Assembly (NCBI GenBank): GCA_045806965.1
Contig: JBJMIG010000022.1
Span: forward strand, 7,491-71,490
DNA length: 64,000 nucleotides
DNA from: DASYTH01 sp045806965
GTDB taxonomy: Bacteria; Actinomycetota; Actinomycetes; Mycobacteriales; Pseudonocardiaceae
Direction: 5' to 3'
In this document: positions 1-7,847 of the stretch, one piece after another
How the letters are laid out: every line of letters begins with the position of its first letter
How positions within the stretch are numbered: the first letter of the stretch is position 1
The notes under the pieces: model-generated
What the model was told of the DNA's origin: nothing
Seen by the model: only the letters and a program-made list of their open reading frames with translations
The model's database searches: none
Position numbers and translations under genes: made by a program

Positions 1-1
1 G

Positions 2-1135
2 CAGGCGTCCAATGAGATCACCTCGGCGCTGCTGGCCGAGACCACGCCGACCGACGAGCTCCAGCTGATCACCGAGCGGGTCCGGTCGGTGGCCGGAGCG
101 CCGATCGCGGCCATCGCGCTGCCGCATGAGGCGGAGCGCGGCAAGCTGGTGTTCAAAGTGGTCGACGGCCTCGGCTGGGCGAACAACGGCCTGGTCGGCT
201 CCACGATCGACATCGCGACCACGGCTTCCGGCGTGGTGTTCAGCACCGGGTCTCCGTTGTTGCTTGACAGCTACGGCGACGCCGCGGCGACCTGGCAGGA
301 CACGCACAACGGCGGCGCGCCGCCGGTGCTGCGCGAACTCGGTTCGGCGGCCATCGTGCCGCTCGCGGCCGGCGAGCAGATTCTCGGCGTGCTGCTGCTG
401 GTCAAGATGCGCGGCGAGGCGCCGTTCGGCGAGCCGGACCTCGAGCTGCTGCAGAACTTCGCCGCGCACGCGGCGCTCGCGCTGCGGTATGCCAAGGCGC
501 GTTCCGATCAGCGCAAGCTCGCCGTGTTCGAGGATCGCGACCGGATCGCCGGCGACATGCAGAACGTCGTGATCCGGCGGTTGTTCGACATTGGACTCGG
601 GCTCGAGGGAGTGAGCCGGCTGGTCCCGCCCGCGCTGCGAAACCGGATCTCCGGCCTGGTCGACGATCTCGACGGGACCATCCGCGACCTGCGGCACAGT
701 ATTTTCTCTCTGCAGGCCGGTCTTGACCCGGATCAGGAGCTGCCGGGCACGCTGAACGAGGCGGTGCTGCGGATCATCGGCGAGGCCGCCGACGCGCTCG
801 GTTTCGAGCCAAGGGTCGGTCTCGCCGGGTCGCTGGATTCCGTTGTACCGCAACGGTTTCAACCGGACCTGCTGGCCACGTTGCGGGAGGCGCTGGCCAA
901 CGTCGCCCGGCACGCCCAGGCAAGCTCGGTGAGTGTCCAACTCCGGGTGGCGGACGGCGAGCTCACCATGGATGTGCTCGACGACGGCATCGGGATTCCG
1001 CTCGACCGCGAGCGCAACAGCGGGCTGGCCAACCTCACCCGAAGGGCCGAACGTTGGGGCGGCAACCTGGCCGTGGCGCCGGGCGGCGGTGGGGGCACCC
1101 GGCTGACCTGGACCGTGCCACTGATGGAGGCCTAG
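2..1135 (+). CDS. DevS/DosS-like GAF sensor histidine kinase, 5' truncated by window, phosphoacceptor His replaced by Gln
   Basis: The reading frame is open from the first bases, so the true start lies upstream of the window. The visible part has a GAF domain (about residues 20-165), then a HisKA_3 dimerisation helix and a HATPase domain. The helix reads DRDRIAGDMQNVVIRRLF, where DevS-type kinases have D-L-H-D-H. The phosphoacceptor His is therefore a Gln (codon cag at 560-562). The ATPase part looks intact: N-box EALANVARHA, G1 box DDGIGIP, G2 box SGLANL, and a Gly-rich C-terminal GGGGGTRLTW. Seen: His lost, ATP site kept. Inferred: it may act by phosphorylating a partner or serve only as a sensor. 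The 3' end overlaps the convergent small membrane gene by a few bases. The likely partner regulator is at 1626-2282. The family call is confident; biochemical activity is unknown. Confidence 0.9.
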   Translation, partial: QASNEITSALLAETTPTDELQLITERVRSVAGAPIAAIALPHEAERGKLVFKVVDGLGWANNGLVGSTIDIATTASGVVFSTGSPLLLDSYGDAAATWQDTHNGGAPPVLRELGSAAIVPLAAGEQILGVLLLVKMRGEAPFGEPDLELLQNFAAHAALALRYAKARSDQRKLAVFEDRDRIAGDMQNVVIRRLFDIGLGLEGVSRLVPPALRNRISGLVDDLDGTIRDLRHSIFSLQAGLDPDQELPGTLNEAVLRIIGEAADALGFEPRVGLAGSLDSVVPQRFQPDLLATLREALANVARHAQASSVSVQLRVADGELTMDVLDDGIGIPLDRERNSGLANLTRRAERWGGNLAVAPGGGGGTRLTWTVPLMEA

Positions 1136-1428
1136 TGATCGCGGTCGCGCACACTGCGTAACCGACGGGCACCGCGCCACATGGCGAACCCGCAGACGGC
1201 GAGTCCGCCGAGCAGGCCGCCGGCCACGATCATCTTCCCGATCGCGACGAAGAGCGCGGCGATGGCGAGCAGCCAGCCGGCCGCGCCGAGCACGACTCCG
1301 GAGAACAGCCAGTTGATCCGGTGGCTGGGGAGTCGCGGCACGAACCGGTCCCCGGGCGGACCGGCCACCTGGGACGCGACGGTGGAGGCGGCCCCGGCCT
1401 GCGAGTGCGCCCCGTCGAGTAAGCCCAT
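1132..1428 (-). CDS. small two-helix membrane protein
   Basis: This is a protein of about 98 residues that I cannot assign to a named family. A soluble N-terminus of about 35 residues precedes two hydrophobic helices (roughly residues 38-60 and 64-82), then a short basic tail. The ATG at 1428 is chosen because AAGGAG sits five bases upstream; an in-frame ATG at 1443 has no such signal. It is transcribed divergently from the response regulator at 1626, so both could use the DosR-box-like element at 1510-1527. Its stop overlaps the stop of the convergent kinase gene. A membrane location is clear; a role is not. Confidence 0.7.
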   Translation of the reverse strand: MGLLDGAHSQAGAASTVASQVAGPPGDRFVPRLPSHRINWLFSGVVLGAAGWLLAIAALFVAIGKMIVAGGLLGGLAVCGFAMWRGARRLRSVRDRDH

Positions 1429-1509
1429 CTCAGCTCCTTGCAAGTTGTGTGTTGCAATCCTGGCTGAGAGTGGCCCGTCTCACACAGAGTCACCATCCCC
1501 CAATCGGCC

Positions 1510-1527
1510 AGGGTCTTTCGGCCCTGG
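1510..1527. promoter_or_regulatory. DosR/DevR-box-like palindrome in divergent promoter region
   Basis: The sequence AGGGTCTTTCGGCCCTGG resembles the DevR/DosR recognition pattern known from mycobacteria (GGGxCTTTxGGCCC type, derived from a 20-bp palindrome). It lies about 100 bases before the response regulator start and about 80 bases before the small membrane gene. Autoregulation by the adjacent NarL/DevR-like regulator is an inference from pattern and position. Confidence 0.45.
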
Positions 1528-1625
1528 ATGCAAGAGGAGTCTGGCGGATGTGAAGGTGTATTCGTTCGCGTACGGTTGGACACCGACGGGCGCGGTGGCC
1601 CGCTCAACGCATCCCGGAGAACTCG

Positions 1626-2282
1626 GTGACCATTCGGATCTTTCTGGTGGATGACCATGAGATCGTCCGCCGCGGAATCGCCGATCTCATCGAGGACGAA
1701 CCGGACCTTGAAGTCGTCGGTGAGGCGTCTTCGGTCGCCGAGGCGATGGCCCGGTTGCCGAAAAGCGGGGCCGATGTGGCAGTGCTCGACGTGCGTATGC
1801 CGGACGGCAACGGGGTTGAGCTGTGCCGGGAGTTGCGTTCCCAACTGCCCGAGCTGAACTGTCTGATGCTCACGTCCTACGCCGACGACGAGGCGCTGTT
1901 CGACGCGATCATGGCTGGGGCGTCAGGCTTTGTGCTCAAACAGGTGCTCGGCAACGACCTGATCAACGCGGTCCGCACGGTGGGCCACGGCGGTTCGCTG
2001 CTCGATCCGCGCACCACCGCCGCGCTGCTCGGCCGGATTCGGCGCAAGCGCGAGGAAAGGGACCCGCTGGCCACGCTGTCCGACCAGGAGCGCGCGGTGC
2101 TCGAACTGGTCGCGGAGGGCTTGACCAACCGGCAGATCAGCGAGCGGATGTTCCTGGCGGAGAAGACCGTCAAGAACTACGTCTCGCATCTGCTGGCCAA
2201 ACTCGGCTTGCAGCGGCGTACCCAGGCCGCCGTACTGGCCGCGGAGCTGCGCTCCCGGGAGATCCGCTCGCCGAAGGCATAG
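1626..2282 (+). CDS. NarL/LuxR-family response regulator, DevR/DosR-like
   Basis: This 218-residue cytoplasmic two-component regulator has a receiver domain (about residues 3-118) and a LuxR-type HTH (about 148-205). Acidic residues VDDHE near the N-terminus, the phosphoacceptor Asp in VLDVRMPDG, and the conserved Lys of VLK are present. The HTH contains LSDQERAVLELVAEGLTNRQ and TVKNYVSHLL, close to DevR of mycobacteria. The GTG start follows CGGAGA at a normal distance. It sits between two DevS-like kinases, one upstream on the same strand and one convergent downstream, and is the obvious shared partner. A DosR-like box lies upstream and suggests autoregulation. Family certain, signal inferred. 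Confidence 0.93.
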   Translation: MTIRIFLVDDHEIVRRGIADLIEDEPDLEVVGEASSVAEAMARLPKSGADVAVLDVRMPDGNGVELCRELRSQLPELNCLMLTSYADDEALFDAIMAGASGFVLKQVLGNDLINAVRTVGHGGSLLDPRTTAALLGRIRRKREERDPLATLSDQERAVLELVAEGLTNRQISERMFLAEKTVKNYVSHLLAKLGLQRRTQAAVLAAELRSREIRSPKA

Positions 2283-2323
2283 TCGGCTGGCCTGGTCCGA
2301 TCCGGACTGGCCGCCCCGCGGGC

Positions 2324-4036
2324 TCAGAGCGGGGCCCGCCAGGTCAACCGGTTGCCACCGGTGGCGTGCCCGTCGAGCATCGCCGTGCCGCCGCACTGGG
2401 CGGCCCGGCGCTCGGCGGCCAGCAGACTGGTCGCCACCAGGTGGGGCGGCAGGTCCACCCCGTCGTCCACCACCTCGAGCACCAGATCCTCGCCGGCCAC
2501 GATGGTGATCGTGATCTCGCTGGCCCGCGCCTCGGTCAGCGCGTTGCCCACCGCGTCGCGGAGCACATCGACCACCAGATCCCCGACCGGGTCCGGCACC
2601 AGCGTGTCCACCGCCCCGGAGATGCGCACCGCGGGCGTCACCCCGGAACCGTTGCTCAGCTCGGCGATGACGTCCAGCAACCGGCGGCGCAGGCTGCCCG
2701 CACGGTCCTCGGCCGTGGTGTGCAGGTCGAAGATCGAGGTGCGGATCTCCCGAACCGTGGCGTCGAGCTGCTCGACCGCGCGGGTGATCCGGATGCGCGC
2801 CTCGGGGTCGGCGATCCGACGCACCGTGCCCTGCAGGCTCATGCCGGTGGCGAACAGCCGCTGGATCACGTGGTCGTGCAGGTCGCCGGCGATCCGGTCG
2901 CGGTCGGCCAGCACGTCCAACAGCCGCCTGGTCCGCTGGGTCTCGGCGAACTCGATGGCCATCGCGGCCTGGTTGGCGAACGAGACCAGCATCGGCTCCC
3001 ACTCCGCGGCCAGCGGGCGCTGCCCCTTCGCGCTGACCGCGAGCAGCCCGCCGGGCCGCTCGATGCCCGGCAACCGAACCACGATGCCCGGCCCGAAGCG
3101 CCCGGAGGCCGAGCCGATGCTCTGCTGTAGCACCGTTGCCACGTTGGGCAGCCGGACCACGTCCCCGCCGGCGAACAGGTTGCCGCAGGCGCTGATCTGG
3201 AGTCCGACCAGCTCGGTCGCGTTCTCCCCGGCCGCCGCGGTGACCGCGAGATGGTCGTCCTCCGGCTCGTCCCGCAGCAGGATCAGCACCCAGTCCGCAC
3301 CGGATAGCTCCTTGGCCCGCTCCACGACCAGCCGCAGGGTGTCCTCGGTGGACGCTCCGTGCAGCAGCTCGCCGTTGATCTCGCCGGCGGCCGCCAGCCA
3401 GCGCTCCCTGGTCCTGGACTGCTCGAAGAGCCGGGCGTTCTCCACCGCGACTCCGGCCGCCGCGGCCAGCGCCGTGAGCACCGCCGAGTCGTCCGGAGTG
3501 AACTCGACCGCGCCGTTCTTCTCGGTGAGATAGATGTTGCCGAAGATCGCGTCTCCGACCCGGATCGGCGCGCCGAGGAAGCTTGCCATCGGCGGATGGT
3601 TCGGCGGGAAGCCGATCGAGTCCGGGTGCTTGCTGAGGTCGGCCAGGCGGATCGGGCTGGGATGTTCGATCAGCGTGCCGAGCAGGCCGCGGCCCTCCGG
3701 CAGGGCGCCCATCCGCGCCCTGGTCTCCGGGTCGATGCCGGTGTAGATGAACTCGGCCAGACCCTGCTCGCCGACCACGCCGAGCGCGCCGTAACGGGCG
3801 TCGATCAGCTCGACCGCGGCCTGCACGATGCGCTGGAGAGTGGAATCCAGCTCCAGGCCGGTGCCGACCGCGAGTACCGCCTCGAGCAGGCCCTGCAGCC
3901 GGTCCCGGGTCTTGACGATCTCGGCGAGCCGCGTGCGCACCTCGGTCAGCAGCGCTTCGAGCCGCAGGCCGGAGAGCGCGGCCGTGGCCGGATCGAGGCC
4001 GTCCGCCGCGGTCTCGGAGGAGTCCTGGTCAGGCAT
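2324..4036 (-). CDS. DevS/DosS-like dual-GAF histidine kinase with degenerate ATP-binding domain
   Basis: This 570-residue kinase has two GAF domains (about 45-200 and 215-375), a HisKA_3 helix and a HATPase-like region. GAF-A keeps the stretch GFPPNHPPMASFLG, highly like the haem-binding GAF of mycobacterial DevS/DosS, so redox or gas sensing is plausible. The phosphoacceptor motif DRDRIAGDLHDHVIQRLF is intact, with His387 encoded at 2876-2878. The ATPase part is poor: the N-box lacks the RHA element (NALTEARA), G1 reads DDGVDLPP without the second Gly, and the SGLxNL box reads TSLLAA. The ATG follows GGGGA. It is the last gene of a minus-strand run after the dienelactone hydrolase, about 50 bases downstream. 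It mirrors the kinase at 2-1135, which lacks His but keeps the ATP site. Confidence 0.92.
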   Translation of the reverse strand: MPDQDSSETAADGLDPATAALSGLRLEALLTEVRTRLAEIVKTRDRLQGLLEAVLAVGTGLELDSTLQRIVQAAVELIDARYGALGVVGEQGLAEFIYTGIDPETRARMGALPEGRGLLGTLIEHPSPIRLADLSKHPDSIGFPPNHPPMASFLGAPIRVGDAIFGNIYLTEKNGAVEFTPDDSAVLTALAAAAGVAVENARLFEQSRTRERWLAAAGEINGELLHGASTEDTLRLVVERAKELSGADWVLILLRDEPEDDHLAVTAAAGENATELVGLQISACGNLFAGGDVVRLPNVATVLQQSIGSASGRFGPGIVVRLPGIERPGGLLAVSAKGQRPLAAEWEPMLVSFANQAAMAIEFAETQRTRRLLDVLADRDRIAGDLHDHVIQRLFATGMSLQGTVRRIADPEARIRITRAVEQLDATVREIRTSIFDLHTTAEDRAGSLRRRLLDVIAELSNGSGVTPAVRISGAVDTLVPDPVGDLVVDVLRDAVGNALTEARASEITITIVAGEDLVLEVVDDGVDLPPHLVATSLLAAERRAAQCGGTAMLDGHATGGNRLTWRAPL

Positions 4037-4084
4037 TCTTTCCCCACGGTGACACCCGGCCCACGCTGCGGGAAGGGCCGAACG

Positions 4085-4786
4085 TCACCTCAGCGCAGAG
4101 TCGAAGAAGGCCAGAATCCGCTTCCTGGCATCCTGCGCCGACGGATCGTGGTACTGCATGCCGGCCACCCGGCTCAGCATCCGCAGTGCGCCGGGCACGT
4201 CGGCCGGGTCGTGGTCATTGAGGAACGAATGGCCGGCGTCCGGGTACTCCTTGACGTCGTGTGGAACGTTGTTCGCGGTGAGTGCGCCGGACAGTTTCTC
4301 CGCCGCGCCGCGCAGCCCGCGATCCTTGGCGCCGTAGCTGCCCACGATCGGGCAGGCGCCGGCCAGCGCGCGATCCGCGTCCTTGGGCAGTGCGCCGTAG
4401 TTCACGCTGGCCGCGGCGAAGTCGTGCCCGGGGGCCAGCATCAGCGCGAACCCGCCGCCCATGCAGTACCCGATCACGCCGATCTTGCCGGTGCAGTCGG
4501 GCCGCTCGGCCAGCCAGGCCTTCGTGGTGTCCACGTCGGCGAGCGGCCGGCTGGGGTCGCGCAGGAAGGAGATGAAGCAGGTCATCTTGCGGCCGTTGCG
4601 ATAGAGGTCCGGCGCCACGGCGAGGTAGCCGGCGCCGGCCAGCCAGTCGGCCTGGTTGCGCACGTCGCGACTCATCCCGACCGCGTCATGGAGGACCACG
4701 ACGCCGGGCCACGGGCCGTCGCCGGACGGGGTTGCCAGATACGCCGTCAGTTCCCCCTGTGGGGAGGGCACGGACACGGTGGTCAT
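4085..4786 (-). CDS. dienelactone hydrolase family protein
   Basis: This 233-residue cytoplasmic alpha/beta hydrolase of the DLH family hydrolyses ester or lactone bonds; the natural substrate cannot be read from sequence. The nucleophile motif is GYCMGGG (Cys108). A likely acidic residue lies in GAKDRG and the catalytic His in DAGHSF, giving the Cys-Asp-His triad typical of the family. The ATG at 4786 overlaps the stop of the preceding GGDEF/EAL gene in an ATGA, indicating translational coupling. A longer upstream in-frame extension only reads through that gene in another frame and is rejected. Length is normal for the family. Confidence 0.92.
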   Translation of the reverse strand: MTTVSVPSPQGELTAYLATPSGDGPWPGVVVLHDAVGMSRDVRNQADWLAGAGYLAVAPDLYRNGRKMTCFISFLRDPSRPLADVDTTKAWLAERPDCTGKIGVIGYCMGGGFALMLAPGHDFAAASVNYGALPKDADRALAGACPIVGSYGAKDRGLRGAAEKLSGALTANNVPHDVKEYPDAGHSFLNDHDPADVPGALRMLSRVAGMQYHDPSAQDARKRILAFFDSALR

Positions 4787-6915
4787 TCGGTCTGGTTCCC
4801 TTCTCCGGACAGGATCTGCTCCAGCTCGGCCGGTGCGCCGAACAACGGACCCTGCGCCGTGTGTACGCCGATGCCGGCCAGGGCGACAGCCTCCTCCTCG
4901 GTGCGCACCCCGTCCACCGACACCGCCGCGCCGAGCTGGGTGATCGACCCGACCAGCATGGCGACCGCGTCGGCGACGACGGGATGGTTGTCCAGCGCCG
5001 CGGCAACCGGCTCGGCGAGGACCACCGATCTGGCCGGCGAACGGGCCAGCAGCGCCAGTTCGGCCGGACCGCCGCCGAAGCCGCACAGCGCCGCCCGCAC
5101 CCCGATGTCCGCGATGACGTTGAGGTTGTCCGGCGCGCTGCCGAACTCCCCGAGCACCGCGCCGGTGTCGAACGCGAGCTCGAGCCGGTTGGGCGGCAGG
5201 TCAACCGCCGCGATCGCGCCGAGCACCGCGGACACCAGGTCGTCGTCCGCGGATTGGAGGCGGGACAACCGGATCCGCAGCGCCGGTTCGCGGCCCGCGA
5301 GCCGGGCCAGGTTCGGGTTCGCGCACGCCGATCGGAGCAGGGCCGGCCCGAGGGCAACGGACTGGCCGGTGCGCTCGGCCAGCCGCATGGTCTCCCGCTC
5401 GTCGAGCGGCCCACCGGCCCGCCCGCTCCAGTGCAGCGCCGCGCGCAGGCCGACCGTCGCCCGGTCGGCGAGGCGCACCACCGGCTCGTAGCGGACGGCG
5501 AGCTCGCCGCTCTCGAAGGCGCCGGGCAGCGCGGTGGCATCCCGGTTGTCCTGCCTGACCCGCTGGTCGGCGACCGGGTCGAAGTGCATCCACTGTCGCC
5601 GGCCGGCCGCCCGCGCGTGGTGCATCGCGGCGCACGCCGCCCGAAACAGCTCGGCACCGGACATCGCGCCGGCCTCGGTGCGCACCACGCCGATCGTCGC
5701 CGCAGGCGCGACCCCGCATCCGTCCACGTACTCCGGCTCGGCGAGCGCCTCGTTGACGCGCCTGACCAGCTCCGGTATGTCCGGCGTGTGCTCGGCATCC
5801 TCGACCAGGATGGCGAACTCGTCCGCCCCGGTGCGGGCGACCAGCGCCTCCTCGCCGGAGACCACGTCCTCCAGCCGCTTGGCGATCGTGCGGAGCAGAT
5901 GGTCGCCGGCCGCATCGCCCAGCCCGTCGTTGAGCACCGAGAACGCGTCCAGGTCGAGGCAGCACAGCGTGACGGTGGCCTCCGGCCTGGCCCGTCCGAG
6001 CCTGGTCTCCAAGGTGGACTGGAAGTAGATCCGGTTGGCCACGCCGGTCAGCGCGTCGCGCACCAGTTGGTGGCCGAACCTGCCCTGGAGCAGTTGAAGC
6101 TCGCTGAGGTCCTGCACGGTGATGACGTGTGAGGCCGGTGGTGCGTCGGTGCCGTCGCGCAGCGGCGAGCTGGCCACGAACACCCAGGCGGTGTCGCCGT
6201 CGGCACGCAGCAGCTGAACTCGGCCGGTCGGCGGCTCCTCGAAGCTGCCCCGAAGGTCCTCGGCGAGGTAGTCGGCGAGGGACGCGCCGTCGAGCATCTC
6301 CGGCGTGCAGGCCAGGATCTTGGCCAGCGCGGAGTTCGTCTCGATGAAGCGTCCGCTGGCGTCGGTGAGCGCGAGGCCGACCGGCGACGAGGTGAACACC
6401 TCGCGGAAGCGCCGTTCGGTGGCCTGCCGGTCGCGCTCGGCACGCTGCTTGGCGGCGAGCAGGGCGTGCCTCATGTTCTCCTGCTGGGCCAGCGTGCGCC
6501 GGCGTTGGGCGTCGGCGTAACCGCTGCACACGGCGGCAAGCAGCGCGACGACCTGGCGGGACCGGGTCCGGTCCGGCTCGCCGAGATCGAGCAGGGCATC
6601 GGCGAGCACGTCCACCGAGCGCGTGAGCGTGTCGAGGCCGATGATCTGCCCGGCGACCATCCGGCTGCCGACCTCGGTGCCCGGCTGCGCGGAGAACGGC
6701 CGGGCCTCGAGCGCCTCGGTCAGCGTGACGACCAGCCCGTGCAGGTACTCCTCGAGGTCCGCCATCGACATCGGCACGTAGGCGCTTGCCGTCACCGCGC
6801 GCAGCCACGTCTTGGCCAGCATGCGCAGGTTCTCGTCGGTCGTCACGTCGAGCTCGTCCGCCCGGTCAACCGCCACCTCGCCTCGTGTCCATTCCGTGAC
6901 CGACACAGTACTCAT
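4783..6915 (-). CDS. PAS-GGDEF-EAL protein with degenerate catalytic motifs
   Basis: This protein of about 710 residues has an N-terminal helical sensor-like region (1-140), a short coiled coil, a PAS domain (about 165-275), a GGDEF domain (about 285-445) and an EAL domain (about 455-700). The cyclase motif reads RTGADEF in place of RxGGDEF, and the GH of the NDxxGH element is GD. The EAL domain has lost its signature: EALLRW is RAALHW, the Asn before the first metal site is Arg, and DDFG is CGFG. The phosphodiesterase is almost surely inactive and the cyclase doubtful, so a sensor or c-di-GMP-binding role is more likely. The ATG at 6915 lacks a good Shine-Dalgarno sequence; a TTG just downstream of AAGGAG cannot be excluded. 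First gene of the operon with the dienelactone hydrolase. Confidence 0.88.
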   Translation of the reverse strand: MSTVSVTEWTRGEVAVDRADELDVTTDENLRMLAKTWLRAVTASAYVPMSMADLEEYLHGLVVTLTEALEARPFSAQPGTEVGSRMVAGQIIGLDTLTRSVDVLADALLDLGEPDRTRSRQVVALLAAVCSGYADAQRRRTLAQQENMRHALLAAKQRAERDRQATERRFREVFTSSPVGLALTDASGRFIETNSALAKILACTPEMLDGASLADYLAEDLRGSFEEPPTGRVQLLRADGDTAWVFVASSPLRDGTDAPPASHVITVQDLSELQLLQGRFGHQLVRDALTGVANRIYFQSTLETRLGRARPEATVTLCCLDLDAFSVLNDGLGDAAGDHLLRTIAKRLEDVVSGEEALVARTGADEFAILVEDAEHTPDIPELVRRVNEALAEPEYVDGCGVAPAATIGVVRTEAGAMSGAELFRAACAAMHHARAAGRRQWMHFDPVADQRVRQDNRDATALPGAFESGELAVRYEPVVRLADRATVGLRAALHWSGRAGGPLDERETMRLAERTGQSVALGPALLRSACANPNLARLAGREPALRIRLSRLQSADDDLVSAVLGAIAAVDLPPNRLELAFDTGAVLGEFGSAPDNLNVIADIGVRAALCGFGGGPAELALLARSPARSVVLAEPVAAALDNHPVVADAVAMLVGSITQLGAAVSVDGVRTEEEAVALAGIGVHTAQGPLFGAPAELEQILSGEGNQTE

Positions 6916-7095
6916 CGGAGGTGGCCCTGGGTGATCTCCTTCCAAGGACCAACCGAATGGCCGGCACCCAGAATGGCGAAGCCGGCGTCCAAGCGGGCCA
7001 AACGACCGGCTCGGCCTGATCAGCGGCGCATCCGCACACCTATTCAGCGACCCTGAAAGCGTTAGGCCAACACGCACTGCATCGTGCCTGCACTA

Positions 7096-7137
7096 GCACG
7101 TGAGTCTTGCAATCAGGCACGCGAGTCCTGCACTCCA
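7096..7137. repeat. two tandem 21-bp repeat units (GCACGYGAGTCYTGCA type)
   Basis: Two adjacent 21-base units, at 7096-7116 and 7117-7137, share the core GCACG-GAGTC-TGCA. Reversed, they are about 75 percent identical over 20 bases to the three units at 7191-7253, so the two blocks face each other around a 53-base spacer. They lie in the divergent region between the GGDEF/EAL gene and the YjbR gene. Confidence 0.7.
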
Positions 7138-7190
7138 GTGGAGAGTTCAGCGCTGTTGGCCCAGCCGCACCGGCGTCCGCTGCCCGGGGT

Positions 7191-7253
7191 TTGCCCGAGC
7201 GCGCAACTCGGTTGCCCGAGCGCGAGACTCGCTTGCCGGAGCGCGAGACTCGC
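7191..7253. repeat. three tandem 21-bp repeat units upstream of yjbR-like gene
   Basis: Units at 7191-7211, 7212-7232 and 7233-7253 follow the pattern TTGCCCGAGCGCG-ACTCG. Units two and three differ at one base. The last unit ends 12 bases before a TATACT element (7266-7271) that could be the -10 of the YjbR gene, so the repeats occupy the -35 region and beyond. They could be regulator sites or a dispersed short repeat family. Confidence 0.75.
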
Positions 7254-7300
7254 GAAGATCGCACCTATACTCCGGGATCGGGACGTTCTCGGGAGCTACG

Positions 7301-7654
7301 GTGACGGTGCGCGCGGAAGAGTTCTTGCGGATCGTGGACGCGCTCGTCGACGTGCAGCGCGCCGATGGCGGGCATTACACATCGTTCAGCGTGCACGGCA
7401 AGCGGTTCGGCTACTACTGGCCGCGAACCCAAACCGTTGGTCTGAAGCAGACCCTGTCCGAGCAGCAGGCCCTGGTGTCCGAGCGGCCGGACGTGTTCGA
7501 GGAGCAGTTCACCGCGGGTGGCTTCGGCTGGGTGGTCGTCTACCTGGCCGGCATCGACGCCGACGAGCTGAGCGAACTGATCTTCGAGGCATGGCGGCTG
7601 TCCGCGCCCCTCGACCTGATCGACGCGGTGCCCGACCTGGCAGTCGAGCCATGA
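7301..7654 (+). CDS. MmcQ/YjbR-family protein
   Basis: This 117-residue small cytoplasmic protein belongs to the YjbR/MmcQ fold, a double-wing DNA-binding-like family without a settled function. Typical elements are FGYYWPRTQ in the middle and the C-terminal AGIDADELSELIFEAWRLSAP. The GTG at 7301 is chosen because GGGAG lies five bases upstream and the family homology begins there; upstream in-frame codons run through the 21-bp repeats. A TATACT -10-like element lies 30 bases before the start. Confidence 0.85.
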   Translation: MTVRAEEFLRIVDALVDVQRADGGHYTSFSVHGKRFGYYWPRTQTVGLKQTLSEQQALVSERPDVFEEQFTAGGFGWVVVYLAGIDADELSELIFEAWRLSAPLDLIDAVPDLAVEP

Positions 7655-7715
7655 TCAACACCGAGCGGCGAACGTTCCGGTCGCTCGCACCTCTGGTCGA
7701 GACGTGCACGAAACC

Positions 7716-7730
7716 GATGTCTGAGACATC
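7716..7730. repeat. 15-bp palindrome between yjbR-like gene and tRNA-Ser
   Basis: GATGTCT-G-AGACATC is a perfect 7-bp inverted repeat just beyond the 3' end of the tRNA gene. It could form a small hairpin that ends transcription from either side, or be a relic of a mobile-element end. No T run follows it. Confidence 0.5.
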
Positions 7731-7737
7731 ACACCAG

Positions 7738-7824
7738 CGGTAGCGGAGGGATTCGAACCCTCGGAGGACTTGCATCCTCACGCGCTTTCGAGGCGCGCTC
7801 CTTCGGCCGCTCGGACACGCTACC
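7738..7824 (-). tRNA. tRNA-Ser (anticodon CGA)
   Basis: Read on the minus strand, a perfect 7-bp acceptor stem (GGTAGCG with CGCTACC), a D arm, an anticodon stem CGCGC/GCGCG enclosing CTCGAAA, a long variable arm (TGAGGATGCAAGTCCTCC) and a T arm with GGTTCGAATCC are all visible. The long variable arm and the G discriminator fit serine. The anticodon is CGA, reading UCG codons. The 3' CCA is not encoded. Confidence 0.96.
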
Positions 7825-7847
7825 GAGGGGAGGGTACCGGACGTGGA

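Noticed and set aside
7096..7253. CRISPR array from the 21-bp units
   Set aside because: Units are contiguous without spacers and some are inverted relative to others.
7738..7824. tRNA-Ser as an integration site for a genomic island
   Set aside because: No integrase and no duplicated tRNA 3' end are seen nearby.
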